From: Moraxella sp. K1664
GTDB lineage: Bacteria; Pseudomonadota; Gammaproteobacteria; Pseudomonadales; Moraxellaceae
Direction: 5' to 3'
NCBI RefSeq assembly: GCF_039693965.1
Contig: NZ_CP155576.1
Span: forward strand, 682,001 to 746,000
DNA: 64,000 nt
Within the stretch, counting starts at the first letter, position 1. Every line of letters begins with the position of its first letter. Shown here in pieces: positions 1-9,744 of the stretch. The translations under genes were made by a program, and so were the position numbers. A model generated the notes under the pieces. That model was not told the DNA's origin. It worked only from the letters and a program-made list of their open reading frames with translations, and ran no database searches.

Positions 1-132
1 GGTAGGCTTGATAAGTTGTATCAGCTCGCTTGGGCGGTTTTGATGAAAATCATGCTTATCATAAATCGCCCCAATATCCACAATGCGATTTTTGCTATCA
101 ATTTCCAAGTCAATAAAAGCAATGTCTGTCAT
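1..132 (-). CDS. DEDDh-type 3'-5' exonuclease domain protein (5' part only)
   Basis: The gene runs leftward off the window edge; only its first 44 codons are present. The N-terminus reads MTDIAFIDLEIDSKNRIVDIGAI. This matches the exonuclease I motif of the DnaQ/DEDDh family (hydrophobic-D-x-E), with Asp8 and Glu10 as the likely metal ligands, followed by the usual 'I.DIGAI' strand. In some gammaproteobacteria and Neisseriaceae such a domain is fused to a RecQ-like helicase, but nothing here shows what follows. The start ATG is at 132-130. It was too short for an ORF list because it is cut by the window. Confidence 0.6.
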   Translation of the reverse strand, partial: MTDIAFIDLEIDSKNRIVDIGAIYDKHDFHQNRPSELIQLIKPT

Positions 133-280
133 GGTCTGCTCCGTTTTTTGGGGTATGATAGCAGGTTTTTTGAGCTTTCAAAAGTTCAATTTGCTTACCA
201 TAAACAGCCCAAACTTCCTTGCCCCCACCGCCCAAACGTGCCATAATAACCATTCACACCACCACAATTAAGGACAACCC

Positions 281-1099
281 ATGACCCTACCCCAAGCCTT
301 TACCCCATTTGCCGATGAAATTTTTGCGTCCATGCGTCCGTCCGTTCGCTTGATGTTATCTACCGACCCTGCCACGCCTTTTGATAGCAAGGTTGGCGGT
401 ACGCCTTATCTGCCAAAAGACCACAGCTATCCGACAGGCACGGACGGCAAGCCCATGGCGTTTTTGGCACAGATTAACTTTGAGCAAATGCCTGCCTTGC
501 CACACTTTCCACGCACAGGGATTTTGCAGTTTTTTATCAAAAATGACGATGACTGCTATGGCATTAACTTCGATGACTTCACCGACCATACAGGCTACAA
601 GCTCATCTATCATAATCATGTCGATAAAGACACCCCACAAGGCGACTACGATGTCCAAGTGGGCGAATACACCTTGCCTTTTCCTGCCGATCACAGTTAT
701 CGCATCGGTTTTGATGACGCCACGCCCCAAGCTGTTACCGCCTTTGATTTTAAATTTGATGAAACTGTGCCAAATCTTGCTCAATTTTTAAACGAAAAAG
801 CTGACCAAGATAACTACGATTGGGAGCTACACAGCGAGTACGACACATGGACACAAGCCGAGTCGCACCGTGTGGGCGGTTATCCATTTTTTACCCAAGA
901 TGACGTGCGTGGTTGGGAGCATGATGAGCCTTTGAGTGAGTATGTGCTACTGTTTCAGCTTGTCAGCGAAGACGGCGATAATGATGAGAGTGTCGATGTG
1001 ATGTGGGGCGACTGTGGCGTGGGCAACTTTTTTATCCACCCTGACGACTTGGCAAATTTACGCTTTGAGCGGGCATTTTTTACCATGGACTGCTATTAA
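281..1099 (+). CDS. DUF1963 (YwqG-like) protein
   Basis: A 272-residue soluble protein without signal peptide or membrane segment. It resembles the DUF1963/YwqG family: an N-terminal stretch with GGTPYLPKDHSYP, then FLAQINFEQMPALPHFPRTGILQFFI, a pattern typical of this family, and an acidic C-terminal half. The molecular function of the family is not established. It is transcribed away from the partial exonuclease gene on its left and ends just before the promoter of the rpmI-rplT operon, so it is probably monocistronic. Confidence 0.75.
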   Translation: MTLPQAFTPFADEIFASMRPSVRLMLSTDPATPFDSKVGGTPYLPKDHSYPTGTDGKPMAFLAQINFEQMPALPHFPRTGILQFFIKNDDDCYGINFDDFTDHTGYKLIYHNHVDKDTPQGDYDVQVGEYTLPFPADHSYRIGFDDATPQAVTAFDFKFDETVPNLAQFLNEKADQDNYDWELHSEYDTWTQAESHRVGGYPFFTQDDVRGWEHDEPLSEYVLLFQLVSEDGDNDESVDVMWGDCGVGNFFIHPDDLANLRFERAFFTMDCY

Positions 1100-1102
1100 G
1101 TC

Positions 1103-1131
1103 TTGCAATTTTATAAAAAGAGGCGTATAAT
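1103..1131 (+). promoter_or_regulatory. sigma70 promoter of rpmI-rplT
   Basis: TTGCAA at 1103-1108 and a perfect TATAAT at 1126-1131 are separated by 17 bases. The predicted start is near 1138, giving a leader of about 80 bases before rpmI. infC, which usually precedes rpmI in other bacteria, is absent, so these two genes appear to have their own promoter. Confidence 0.7.
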
Positions 1132-1174
1132 GTGCGTCCCACCTTCCGCTATTTATTTTTAAGTAAATTGGCAA

Positions 1175-1204
1175 AAAGGTTCATCGGTTGGTGTGCCAAC
1201 CTTT
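1175..1204 (+). promoter_or_regulatory. rpmI leader with two mutually exclusive hairpins
   Basis: AAAGGTT (1175-1181) can pair with AACCTTT (1198-1204), while GGTTGG (1186-1191) can pair with CCAACC (1196-1201). The two right arms overlap, so only one hairpin can form. Ribosomal protein L20 autoregulates its operon through leader RNA in several bacteria; a similar role here is an inference from position only. Confidence 0.4.
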
Positions 1205-1220
1205 AATAAAGAGGCTACTT

Positions 1221-1418
1221 ATGAAAGTAAAACTAAAAACCAAACGTGGTGCGGCAAAGCGTTTTAAAAAAACCGCCAACGGCTTTAAACGCAAACAAGC
1301 GTTCAAACGCCACATTTTGACCAAAAAATCTCCTAAGCGTATCCGCCAATTGCGTGGTTGCGTCATGGTTCACGTCGCTGACGTTCCATCAATCCGCCGT
1401 ATGTGCCCATACATTTAA
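1221..1418 (+). CDS. rpmI: 50S ribosomal protein L35
   Basis: A 65-residue, very basic protein with the family signature [46 protein letters not shown] cut across its length (N-terminal K/R-rich block, [10 protein letters not shown] core). The chosen ATG at 1221 gives the standard length and is preceded by AAAGAGG. An upstream in-frame start at 1188 would add 11 residues absent from the family. It is followed 16 bases later by rplT; together they form the conserved rpmI-rplT pair of the large ribosomal subunit. Confidence 0.97.
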   Translation: MKVKLKTKRGAAKRFKKTANGFKRKQAFKRHILTKKSPKRIRQLRGCVMVHVADVPSIRRMCPYI

Positions 1419-1434
1419 TATCTAGGAGAATCTA

Positions 1435-1791
1435 ATGGCTCGTGTAAAACGTGGTGTACAGGCTAACCGCCGTCATAAAAAAGTCTTGGCTCGTGCAAAA
1501 GGTTACTATGGTGCACGCTCTCGTGTGTATCGTGTTGCCGTACAAGCGGTAATGAAAGCAGGTCAATACGCATATAGAGACCGCCGTAACAAAAAACGCT
1601 CTTTCCGCCGTCTGTGGATTGCTCGTATCAATGCAGGTGCTCGTCTAAATGGCTTGTCATACAGCCGTCTTATCAATGGTCTTAAAAAGGCAAGCATTGA
1701 GATTGACCGCCGTATCCTAGCAGACATCGCCATGCATGACGCAGCAGCGTTCACGGCAATCTGCGAAAAAGCAAAATCTGCCCTAGCCTAA
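1435..1791 (+). CDS. rplT: 50S ribosomal protein L20
   Basis: 118 residues, the usual family length, beginning [26 protein letters not shown] and containing the conserved [17 protein letters not shown] block. L20 binds 23S rRNA early in 50S assembly and represses its own operon in several bacteria. A ribosome-binding site TAGGAGA precedes the ATG. A strong terminator follows 15 bases after the stop. Confidence 0.98.
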   Translation: MARVKRGVQANRRHKKVLARAKGYYGARSRVYRVAVQAVMKAGQYAYRDRRNKKRSFRRLWIARINAGARLNGLSYSRLINGLKKASIEIDRRILADIAMHDAAAFTAICEKAKSALA

Positions 1792-1806
1792 GCTAACAGC
1801 TTGCTT

Positions 1807-1843
1807 AAAACCCCAGAACTTTTGTTTTGGGGTTTTGTTTTTA
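1807..1843 (+). terminator. Terminator of rpmI-rplT
   Basis: AAAACCCC at 1807-1814 pairs with GGGGTTTT at 1829-1836 (the next A-T pair inward also forms), followed by GTTTTTATT. A classic Rho-independent terminator. Confidence 0.9.
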
Positions 1844-1960
1844 TTCATTGAATAAATTTACCAATTAGCCCAAACCCGCACCATTTGGCATTTTTAAAAC
1901 AATGGTCTTGTCAGGTGTGCCTGTCATGCCCTTTGGTGACATCAATCCCCAAAAGTATTA

Positions 1961-1989
1961 TTGTCTCGCACCGCCCAAACGGTTATAAT
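1961..1989 (+). promoter_or_regulatory. sigma70 promoter of hemN
   Basis: TTGTCT at 1961-1966, a 17-base spacer, then TATAAT at 1984-1989. The start would fall close to the hemN start codon, leaving a short leader. Confidence 0.6.
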
Positions 1990-2021
1990 AACACTCCAAT
2001 ACCCATTTATTGACAACAGCC

Positions 2022-3398
2022 ATGCACCATTTTAGCCAAGTCAGCTTTGATGAAGCCTTGATTCAAAAATACAACCGTCAAGGCCCCCGTTACACGTCCT
2101 ATCCGACTGCCTTAGAGTTCGCCCCCATTGCAGACGGTGTGGAGATGAGTATTTTACAACAAAAAGATCCTGCCGTCCCCCTATCGCTCTACATTCATAT
2201 CCCCTTTTGCCGTCATCTGTGCTACTACTGTGGTTGTAACAAAATCATCACCAAGAAAAATAGCGACTCGGGCGATTATCTAGACTATCTATTTAGAGAA
2301 ATTCGCCATAAAAAATCCCTGCTAAACGGCAATGCAAAGGTCAAACAAGTCCATTTAGGGGGCGGTACACCTACTTTTTTGAGTGATGATGAGCTGACCG
2401 TGTTGTGGCGGTTTTTACAAGATGAATTTGACTTTGCTGATGACGGGGACTATTCGGTAGAGATTGACCCACGAGAGCTTAGGGAGACGACTTTGGCGGT
2501 CTTACGCTCACTGGGGGTCAATCGCTTATCATTTGGGGTGCAGGATTTGGACGAGACCGTACAGATAGCTGTGAACCGTGTACAGCCCCACAGCATGGTG
2601 CAGGCGGTCATGCGTGAAGCCAGACAGCTAGGCTTTGGCTCAATTAACATTGACTTGATTTATGGTCTGCCCCATCAGAGTGTGGCGAGCATGGCGGACA
2701 CAGTCGCCAAAATCATCGCCCTAGCCCCTGACCGCTTATCGGTGTTTAACTACGCCCATCTGCCCGAGCGATTCACCGCCCAACGCCGTATCAAAGATGA
2801 CGACCTGCCCAGTCCTGCCGACAAGCTCACCATGTTTGGCGACACCATCAAGGCACTCACGGACGCAGGTTATCAGTATATTGGCATTGACCATTTTGCT
2901 CGCCCTGATGATGACATGGCAATCGCCCAACGTCAAGGCAAGCTCCATCGCAACTTTCAAGGCTATGCCATCTTGGGCGAGTGCGACCTGCTCTCGTTTG
3001 GGGTAAGCAGTATCAGTCAGATTGGCGAGCATATCTTGCAAAACCCCACTGATTTAAAAGAATATCAAGCACGCATTAATGACGGCATACTCCCTGCCGT
3101 CAAGCACATCAAGGCAGATGAGAAGGATAAGTTACGCCGTTATGTCATCATGAACTTATTATGCCATGACCGCTTGGACTTTGCCGATGTTGATGAGCGT
3201 TTTGGCATTGACAGTCGCCGTTATTTTGAGCCAGAGCTGGCAAACCTACACCAAATGGCAGACGACAAACTCGTCTTTATTGATGAGACTGGCGTACAAA
3301 TCCTACCCAAAGGACGGATACTGGGGCGTAACGTAGCAATGGTCTTTGATGAATACCTAACCCAAAAGCACAGCGGACGGTTTAGTAAGGTCATCTGA
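2022..3398 (+). CDS. hemN: Oxygen-independent coproporphyrinogen III oxidase
   Basis: A radical SAM enzyme that decarboxylates coproporphyrinogen III to protoporphyrinogen IX without oxygen, in haem synthesis. The N-terminal region has YNRQGPRYTSYP, and the iron-sulphur motif CxxxCxxC lies in HIPFCRHLCYYCGC. The extra cysteine after the motif is typical of HemN rather than HemW. VHLGGGTPTFL and the C-terminal HemN domain follow. The length of 458 residues is normal. I chose the ATG at 2022; an in-frame TTG at 2010 would add four residues and neither has a strong ribosome-binding site. Confidence 0.95.
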   Translation: MHHFSQVSFDEALIQKYNRQGPRYTSYPTALEFAPIADGVEMSILQQKDPAVPLSLYIHIPFCRHLCYYCGCNKIITKKNSDSGDYLDYLFREIRHKKSLLNGNAKVKQVHLGGGTPTFLSDDELTVLWRFLQDEFDFADDGDYSVEIDPRELRETTLAVLRSLGVNRLSFGVQDLDETVQIAVNRVQPHSMVQAVMREARQLGFGSINIDLIYGLPHQSVASMADTVAKIIALAPDRLSVFNYAHLPERFTAQRRIKDDDLPSPADKLTMFGDTIKALTDAGYQYIGIDHFARPDDDMAIAQRQGKLHRNFQGYAILGECDLLSFGVSSISQIGEHILQNPTDLKEYQARINDGILPAVKHIKADEKDKLRRYVIMNLLCHDRLDFADVDERFGIDSRRYFEPELANLHQMADDKLVFIDETGVQILPKGRILGRNVAMVFDEYLTQKHSGRFSKVI

Positions 3399-3406
3399 CA
3401 CCCAAT

Positions 3407-3439
3407 AAAAAACGACCATCACATGCATGGTCGTTTTTT
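3407..3439. terminator. Bidirectional terminator between hemN and the exchanger gene
   Basis: AAAAAACGACCAT (3407-3419) pairs with ATGGTCGTTTTTT (3427-3439). T runs on both strands let it serve the two convergent genes. Confidence 0.9.
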
Positions 3440-3453
3440 ATGCAAAACATGGT

Positions 3454-4404
3454 TTAGCCACCCACAAACAGCCATACCGTATAGCCGATAAAGATAGACA
3501 ACAGCACCGCACCCACGCCACGCCCAAGTTTTTGACTGCCACGCACGGCAAGCAGGCACAGGATAAACAACAGTCCCGTCACCCCACCCATGACAATCAT
3601 ATCACGGCTCACCACTTCATGAGCCACCGCCATCGGCATGATGGTAGCAGGAATGCCCACGACCGCTAGGGTGTTAAAGATGTTTGAGCCGATAACGTTA
3701 CCCAAAGCCATTTCATCTTCGCCCTTTCGTGCAGCGATGATAGATGAGACCAGCTCGGGCAAGCTTGTGCCTATCGCCACAATGGTAAGACCAATGATAA
3801 GCTCGGACAGCCCTGCGATTTTGGCAATCTCCACCGCTCCCCACACCACAAGGCGTGAACTTAGCACCAGCACCACCAAGCCCCCGACGAGTTTGGCGAC
3901 CGCCATGCCCATGCAAAAATCGACCGTGTCAGGCACGTCATCACTGGCGGACTTGCCCAGTTTTGCCATATAAATCTGAAACGCCAAAAACACCGCCAAC
4001 GCTCCAAGGAGTATCGCCCCGTCCAGACGGCTCACTTGTCCGTCCAATAACTGAAAAATCGCCAAAGCGGTAATACCAATGAGTATCAAAAAGTCGGATT
4101 TGACCAAGGATTTTTGGATAAATAAAGGGCTCACCAACGCTGTTGCACCCAGCACAAGCGTGATGTTGGTAATGTTTGAGCCGTACGCATTACCCAGTGC
4201 CAAACCAGGGGCTCCGTTTAGCGTGGACAACACCGACACGACTATCTCAGGGGCGGACGTGCCCACCCCAATGACCAGCATACCCACCAACAGTTTGGGC
4301 ATACCAAATTTTAGGGCGATGCCAGACGACCCTTCAATAAAAAACTCGGCACTATACACAAGCAAGGCAATGCCGACAATCATCGCAATAATGGCTAATA
4401 ACAT
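3454..4404 (-). CDS. Calcium/sodium antiporter, CaCA family
   Basis: An inner-membrane exchanger of about 316 residues (YrbG-like) with ten or so hydrophobic segments. Both alpha repeats are clear: the first around GVGTSAPEIVVSV with GNAYGSNITN, the second around AIGTSLPELVSSI with GNVIGSNIFN. The acidic and Asn/Ser residues in these repeats bind the cations. I prefer the ATG at 4404 (MLLAIIAMIVG), where the first membrane helix begins. A start at 4449 would add 15 residues. It converges on hemN and shares its terminator. Confidence 0.88.
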   Translation of the reverse strand: MLLAIIAMIVGIALLVYSAEFFIEGSSGIALKFGMPKLLVGMLVIGVGTSAPEIVVSVLSTLNGAPGLALGNAYGSNITNITLVLGATALVSPLFIQKSLVKSDFLILIGITALAIFQLLDGQVSRLDGAILLGALAVFLAFQIYMAKLGKSASDDVPDTVDFCMGMAVAKLVGGLVVLVLSSRLVVWGAVEIAKIAGLSELIIGLTIVAIGTSLPELVSSIIAARKGEDEMALGNVIGSNIFNTLAVVGIPATIMPMAVAHEVVSRDMIVMGGVTGLLFILCLLAVRGSQKLGRGVGAVLLSIFIGYTVWLFVGG

Positions 4405-4460
4405 AACATAAAAGATAAGAAAAGGGGTGTGTATTTTAGCACATGCCAAATATTACATTG

Positions 4461-7397
4461 TTATTTCTCGGTAAATCCCGACAGATTTTGCTTAATAATA
4501 TCCACCACTCTATCACTCTCAAACTGCGTAACAAATCGCACGTTTATCGCCCCTTGCTCATTCATGGCATTAAACCACCGCTCGGCGTGTCTGATTTTAT
4601 GATTTTCTCTTTGGCGTAACTCATCTTTATCTTTTACACCTTTACTTTCTAGTACCAAGTTTAGTACATCGCCCTTAGCGGTTTTGACGATATAAGCAAA
4701 ATCAGGCGAATAAGTCTCCCCACCTGCCACAGGGATTTTTATGGCGTTTTTGGGAATTTTGGTAAAAACAACGACTTCTTGCACGTCTTCTGCGGTCATG
4801 TTTTGCCGTTCAATGTCGCTATCAAAAAACACCCGCTCAAACAAAAAACTCTCAAAAGGTTTGTTATCGCCCAGCACACCCCAATCTTGATTAATATCAA
4901 TCTCAGGCAAAGGCAAGCCGTTTTTGTCGGTGAGTTTGGTTGGGTGAATTTGGTTGCTGATTTTTTGATAACCAATTTCAAATTTATTTAAAGAATGTTT
5001 CAATAAATAATCATTAAATCCCTTATCAATCATTCTTACCGTCTCATCATTCATAAATTTATCAATACCAATGTCATTTTTTAATTCAAAAAATGCTTGG
5101 TGCAATGTCGTCATCTTGATATAGGATTTTTGAGAAAGTTTTTGTAAAAATTGACGATAATTTAAAGTAACAATCGGCTCAAATGGTGTATTTTCTATGC
5201 TTTCATTGGTTTTAAAATCAATGAGTTTATCTGTCGTTTTTATCATCTCTTGGGTTTTTGTACTAATGCCGGTCATGGTAAATTTTGCTTTATTTTGACC
5301 CAAAAAATCCACCAATAAAGCCAAAATTTCCTGCTCACTTATCTGATATTGCAAAATCGCCTTTTGATTTATTGCCTCCCACAAGGATTTTAATTCATCG
5401 TATTTTCCCGTACGCATGGCGACTTTGGTTTTTTGTTTATCATCACTATTTGCTATTTTGCCTTGTTTTAAGGCATTATAATTAAAGGCATTGGGGAATT
5501 TTTGTTTGATTGTCTCATACGCTCCTGCCAATAAGTTGTCATCGTCATCAATTAGCCCAAGTTCATATAATTCATTTATCAATATTCGTCTTTTAACATC
5601 TGAATAAGCTGATTTTATTTTTTCAAATAAATTATCATCAAATACCACAGGGATTATTTCATGCTCGGCAGCTTTATTGATATCCGCTTTTAATTGTGCG
5701 ACAAAATCACGTTCACTGCTATCCACAAAATAATTTAATTTAAAATCAGTATCCTTAACTCGGCTCATAAATTCATTGACAGGCAATCTTAGCCCCCGCC
5801 CCACTTCTTGCAATTTACTGGTTTCTGAACCGCTAGAACGCAATTTACAAATCCCAAATACATTAGGATTGTCCCACCCTTCACGAAGTGTCCATTTTGA
5901 AAAAATAAAACGGCATGGATTGTCCAATGACAACAAACTTTCTTTATCATGCAAAATCTCGCCAATTTCTTTGGCGATTTTTTCATCATCACTGCTGTTA
6001 TCTTTTGAAAAATAACCGCCATGCGTTGCCGATACATCCGCCAACACCATTTGCAAGGAACGATAAAAATCGGTGCCAATCATCGCCTTTTCTAGGGCTT
6101 TTTTGGCTTCGTCTTTGACTATCATTTCAAAATCGCTTTTTAAACTCCCGACAATATCATCGCCGTCTCGGTATCCTTTAATGTCATCAATAAAAAATAA
6201 GGTCAAGGGCTTAATTTTGTCCACACGATTTAATAATGCTTTTTCGGTTTCAAAATACACCTTTACCGCTTGTCTTATCATGGCATGAAATACCGTATTG
6301 GCATAAGAAAAAGGATTGATTTTATCGCCTGTTTTTAATTCTATGCCATTACTTAATATAACCCTGCCTGATTTTAAGTCTTGCAGGTACAACTCATCAA
6401 TATGATGATGAATTTTTTGTAAATTCTCGCCTTTATTTAGAGTAAATTTTTGAGTTGATTTTTTGTTTTCTATCAATTCAAAAATCGCCTGATTATTATT
6501 ACTCTCTACCAATTTGATTTTTGTGCCGTCATCGCCTTGAATGTCGGTGATATAGGCAATCACGCCTTTGACCAAATCTTGATTAAAAGCGTCAATGGCA
6601 CTTAACCGATAAATCAAATTTTTAAATCTATCATTAAATGTCGCCCCATAACGCAATATGTATTGGGGATTTAGATTTAATAATGACTGCCATGTTTTGT
6701 TATTGTCATCAAATCGGTGTGGTTCATCAATAATCAATATCGGATTGACCGAACCAATCGCTTCAAAAGGCTTATCAAATTTATCTTTTAATAGAATACT
6801 GCCGTCATTGCCATTATCTTCGCCTTTCATGGTTTTACTATTGACCATACCCATATTTAATAATAACACATGAATTTTTTGGGTATTATCAGCTTGGACA
6901 AATCGCACAATCTCGCTTGGCATGGGATTGGTGCGTTTGCCTTTTTTGGTTTTTTGGCTTTCTACAACATACAGCTCAATTTCAGCTTGTCCATATTCCA
7001 AATTAAAATCCAATCTAAAATGATTTTTTAAAGCGTCCGATTTTAAAAACTGCTCCGTTCCTGCTTTAATGGATAAAGTCGGCACGACAATCACAAATTT
7101 ATAAATACCCAATCTTTTGTGCAATTCATACATGGTTTGGGTGTAGGTATAAGTTTTGCCCGTGCCTGTCTCCATAGAAATATCTAAGACATTGCTATAA
7201 TCAGGTGATTTGTCAATTTGATTGTCTGATTGGATTTGATGAATGTTGTTTTTATAACGCTCGCCCACAAAAGACAATGTGGGATTTTCGCCCCTGTCAT
7301 TGTCTTTTTTATGAACATTATCAAAAACACTTAATACCGCATTTACCGCCCCGATTTGGTGTGGCAAGTTTTTTTCATAATGAAAGCCTTTTTTCAT
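4461..7397 (-). CDS. res: Type III restriction enzyme, Res subunit
   Basis: 978 residues. The N-terminal part is a superfamily 2 helicase-like ATPase: Walker A METGTGKT at 75-82, a DEPH box in LIIDEPHRF, and GRGLRLP in the motif VI region. The C-terminal end carries a PD-(D/E)xK nuclease (PDF with Asp899, ESK at 917-919). With Mod it would cut unmodified DNA after ATP-driven communication between two sites. Its ATG overlaps the end of the Mod gene fragment by four bases, the normal mod-res arrangement. Because a prophage splits mod, res is now about 35 kb from the operon promoter, so its expression and activity are doubtful. Confidence 0.93.
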   Translation of the reverse strand: MKKGFHYEKNLPHQIGAVNAVLSVFDNVHKKDNDRGENPTLSFVGERYKNNIHQIQSDNQIDKSPDYSNVLDISMETGTGKTYTYTQTMYELHKRLGIYKFVIVVPTLSIKAGTEQFLKSDALKNHFRLDFNLEYGQAEIELYVVESQKTKKGKRTNPMPSEIVRFVQADNTQKIHVLLLNMGMVNSKTMKGEDNGNDGSILLKDKFDKPFEAIGSVNPILIIDEPHRFDDNNKTWQSLLNLNPQYILRYGATFNDRFKNLIYRLSAIDAFNQDLVKGVIAYITDIQGDDGTKIKLVESNNNQAIFELIENKKSTQKFTLNKGENLQKIHHHIDELYLQDLKSGRVILSNGIELKTGDKINPFSYANTVFHAMIRQAVKVYFETEKALLNRVDKIKPLTLFFIDDIKGYRDGDDIVGSLKSDFEMIVKDEAKKALEKAMIGTDFYRSLQMVLADVSATHGGYFSKDNSSDDEKIAKEIGEILHDKESLLSLDNPCRFIFSKWTLREGWDNPNVFGICKLRSSGSETSKLQEVGRGLRLPVNEFMSRVKDTDFKLNYFVDSSERDFVAQLKADINKAAEHEIIPVVFDDNLFEKIKSAYSDVKRRILINELYELGLIDDDDNLLAGAYETIKQKFPNAFNYNALKQGKIANSDDKQKTKVAMRTGKYDELKSLWEAINQKAILQYQISEQEILALLVDFLGQNKAKFTMTGISTKTQEMIKTTDKLIDFKTNESIENTPFEPIVTLNYRQFLQKLSQKSYIKMTTLHQAFFELKNDIGIDKFMNDETVRMIDKGFNDYLLKHSLNKFEIGYQKISNQIHPTKLTDKNGLPLPEIDINQDWGVLGDNKPFESFLFERVFFDSDIERQNMTAEDVQEVVVFTKIPKNAIKIPVAGGETYSPDFAYIVKTAKGDVLNLVLESKGVKDKDELRQRENHKIRHAERWFNAMNEQGAINVRFVTQFESDRVVDIIKQNLSGFTEK

Positions 7398-8944
7398 AGC
7401 ACTCTAACCACCAAATGAATGTTTAGGTTCTTTTTATTATTATACGTTGTTAATGCCTGTGCCAATTCTTTTTGTTTGGCACTGTCCACACTAAGCCAAA
7501 ATAATACAATCCGCTCTATCAAAAATGATTTGTCATTATCCAATTTATCAAGTAAGGCTTTAATATGACCGCTATCAAAATCAGGATAAATGATATATAA
7601 GGTTTTATTACATAAATAAGCGGTATAATCTGCCAAATCAATACTTTGTACTTTATCTGTCAAAACATGACCGTCATATACTCGCCATGTCGTCAAAAGT
7701 GTGTGGTATTCATCCTCGCTAAATGTCTGGCTAAATAAATCAGGCAAGGCAGTTTGTGGATTTATCTCATTATCATCAATCGCCAAAAAGTCATCTATCA
7801 TCTCAAAAATTTTAAATCCCAAATCGCCTGTATAATCAGGATTTTCACTTTGTATTTTTTGGGCAGAGCGGATAATACGTTCTTTGGTAACGTCAAAAAT
7901 GGTATCAAATCCCGCTTTATGGGCTTCTGATTTTTTATCGGTTAATTCTGGTAATTGTACGCAAATAAATTGGCGATTGCCCTTATCTTCGGCATTTAAT
8001 TGCATGACTGCATGGGCGGTTGTACCCGAACCTGCAAAAAAGTCTAGGATTAAGGCATTTTTATCAAAGATAATTTGAGCAAAATAACTAATAAGATTGG
8101 TGGGTTTTGGAAAATCAAACAACTTACCATTAAAAAGTTCTGTAATTTCTTTTGTACCATTTAGCGACATACCAATATTATCAGGAAGTTTTGTACTAAC
8201 AGCAATTCTTCCAAAATTATCTCCCGCCTTTGCCATGTCATCATCTTTAAAATAACGCATAACAGGGCGACTAATCTTTAAAAAATCATAATCATCAGGA
8301 AAGACAATTTTGCCTTTATCGTAGTATTCTTGAAGGGTATCTTTTGTAACTCGCCAAGTTGCATTAGGATTGGCTGGATATTCTTTTCCTGATTTTGGGT
8401 CTATCATTGTAAAAAAGCTGTTAGGACGCTCGCTTGCCGTTCGTTGTGTTGTGCAATCATGAATTCGCCAAGGTCTATTAGGAAAATCGTCTGTTTCGTA
8501 ATATTTACGTTCTTTACCTTCTACACTTGCAACAAATTTATCACTTTTTGCATAAACCAAAATCCACTCGTAATCTTGCGACACACCAAATGGAACATCA
8601 GATTTAGCTGTTCTTTTTCGCCATGGGATTAATCCAACAAAATTCTCCTCCCCAAATATTTCATCACATAATAATTTTAATTGGGCTTGTTCATTATCAT
8701 CGATACTAATAAATATCACGCCGTCATCTTTTAATAATTCACGGGCGATATAAAGACGGGGATACATAAAGGTTAGCCACGCACTGTGCGAATTGGATTT
8801 TTTGGCAGTAAAATCAAGCACTCGCTTAGCTTCGTCCAATGACATATCGGCAAGCTGTGCCAGTTGCTCGGGCGTGAATTTGCGGTCATCTTGATAAACA
8901 AAACCGTCCGACCCTGTATTATAGGGTGGGTCTATGTATATCAT
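7394..8944 (-). pseudogene. mod: Type III DNA methyltransferase Mod, 3' fragment (catalytic part), interrupted by prophage
   Basis: This 516-residue frame is the C-terminal four fifths of a beta-class N6-adenine methyltransferase. It begins MIYIDPPYNTGSDGF and carries DPPY at 5-8 (motif IV), a target-recognition region around 100-290, and DFFAGSGTT at 301-309 (motif I, S-adenosylmethionine binding). The missing N-terminal 119 residues lie at 43532-43890, ending AVKMI, which joins exactly to MIYID. The prophage edge lies at the codon for Ile2. The ATG falls in the duplicated target, and prophage-derived AGGG lies five bases upstream, so a shortened protein with both catalytic motifs might still be made. 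Whether it binds DNA or Res is unknown. Confidence 0.92.
8940..8944. repeat. Target-site duplication, left copy (ATCAT)
   Basis: ATCAT at 8940-8944 recurs at 43532-43536, next to the two halves of mod. A 5-base duplication is what Mu-type transposition makes. The shared string is ATCATTT, so the exact phase is uncertain by up to two bases. Confidence 0.75.
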
Positions 8945-8973
8945 TTAATCCCTAATGATATAATTCAATCAGA

Positions 8974-8987
8974 TTTTAGAGATAAAT
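8974..8987 (+). repeat. Left-end inverted motif (candidate transposase site)
   Basis: TTTTAGAGATAAAT starts 29 bases inside the left end. It matches, inverted and with one mismatch, TTTTTGAGATAAAT at 43490-43503 on the other strand, 28 bases from the right end. MuA-type transposases bind such terminal sites. Confidence 0.6.
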
Positions 8988-9145
8988 GGGAAGAATGGGG
9001 AATATGGTGGAGAAAGTGGGAAGGGGTTATTGCAATGATGTTGCAGAATATGCAATGAAATTTGAGCCAGTTGGCAAGATGAAAAATCATGGCAAAAGCG
9101 ACTTCGTTGTCGCATTTTACCATAATATACCTAGCCCACACAATA

Positions 9146-9174
9146 AAGCCCCAGATTTTTGTCTGGGGCTTTTG
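9146..9174. terminator. Terminator at the prophage left edge
   Basis: AAAGCCCCAGA and TCTGGGGCTTT form an 11-base-pair stem with a five-base loop. It lies just beyond the stop of the leftmost prophage gene and would stop leftward transcription before it enters mod/res. Confidence 0.8.
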
Positions 9175-9186
9175 CTTTGAGTTGAA

Positions 9187-9621
9187 TTATTGTAAAAATT
9201 GAATGATTTCAGCCAGTTTGTTTTCAATATGTCTGACCACCAACCGCTCGGTAGGGCTTTGATTTTCAAAATCAAGGGCTATTTGTTGTTCGGCTAATTT
9301 TTCTTTGATGATGTTGATGTAAATATCAATCATGCTTGTGTCTTTTGTTTGGGTTTGAGTTTGGTTGTCGCTCGTAACTCTGGCGTGTTCGTCTAAATAA
9401 GCGTGCAGGGTTTCAATGCTGGGTAGGCTTGTACTGTCTAGTACTTCTTGGCAATCATCACCACCCCAAACGGTCAATACGGGTTTATTTTTCATCATTT
9501 TAATGATGATGTGCGTCCCAAATTCTTTGCCACGCACCCAAAGCTCATCATCATCTGTCATTTCGTATTCTGCTACACCAAAATTTTGTGTATATTGAAA
9601 AATTTGTTGAATGTCTAACAT
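9187..9621 (-). CDS. Prophage protein of unknown function
   Basis: 144 residues; I do not recognise a family. The protein is acidic, with a beta-rich first half (WVRGKEFGTHIIIKMMKNKPVLTVWGG) and a helical C-terminus. The start at 9621 (MLDIQQIF) is supported by AAAGGTG upstream; longer in-frame starts lack this. It lies between two terminators (9146-9174 and 9745-9774) at the extreme left edge, outside the early operon. That is the usual layout of a 'moron', an independently transcribed cargo gene. Confidence 0.65.
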   Translation of the reverse strand: MLDIQQIFQYTQNFGVAEYEMTDDDELWVRGKEFGTHIIIKMMKNKPVLTVWGGDDCQEVLDSTSLPSIETLHAYLDEHARVTSDNQTQTQTKDTSMIDIYINIIKEKLAEQQIALDFENQSPTERLVVRHIENKLAEIIQFLQ

Positions 9622-9744
9622 AAAAAACACCTTTAAAATCATTGGGTTAAATTGTTTGTGTGTGGACAGTATCGCTCTTGTCGGCACACATAGCAAGTCT
9701 TATTTGCCAAGATTTTAAAGATTTTTTTTGCAAAAACTGGCATA

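Noticed and set aside
1930-1960. FNR-type site upstream of hemN
   Set aside because: The best match, TTGGT-GAC-ATCAA, has a three-base gap instead of four and a poor left half.
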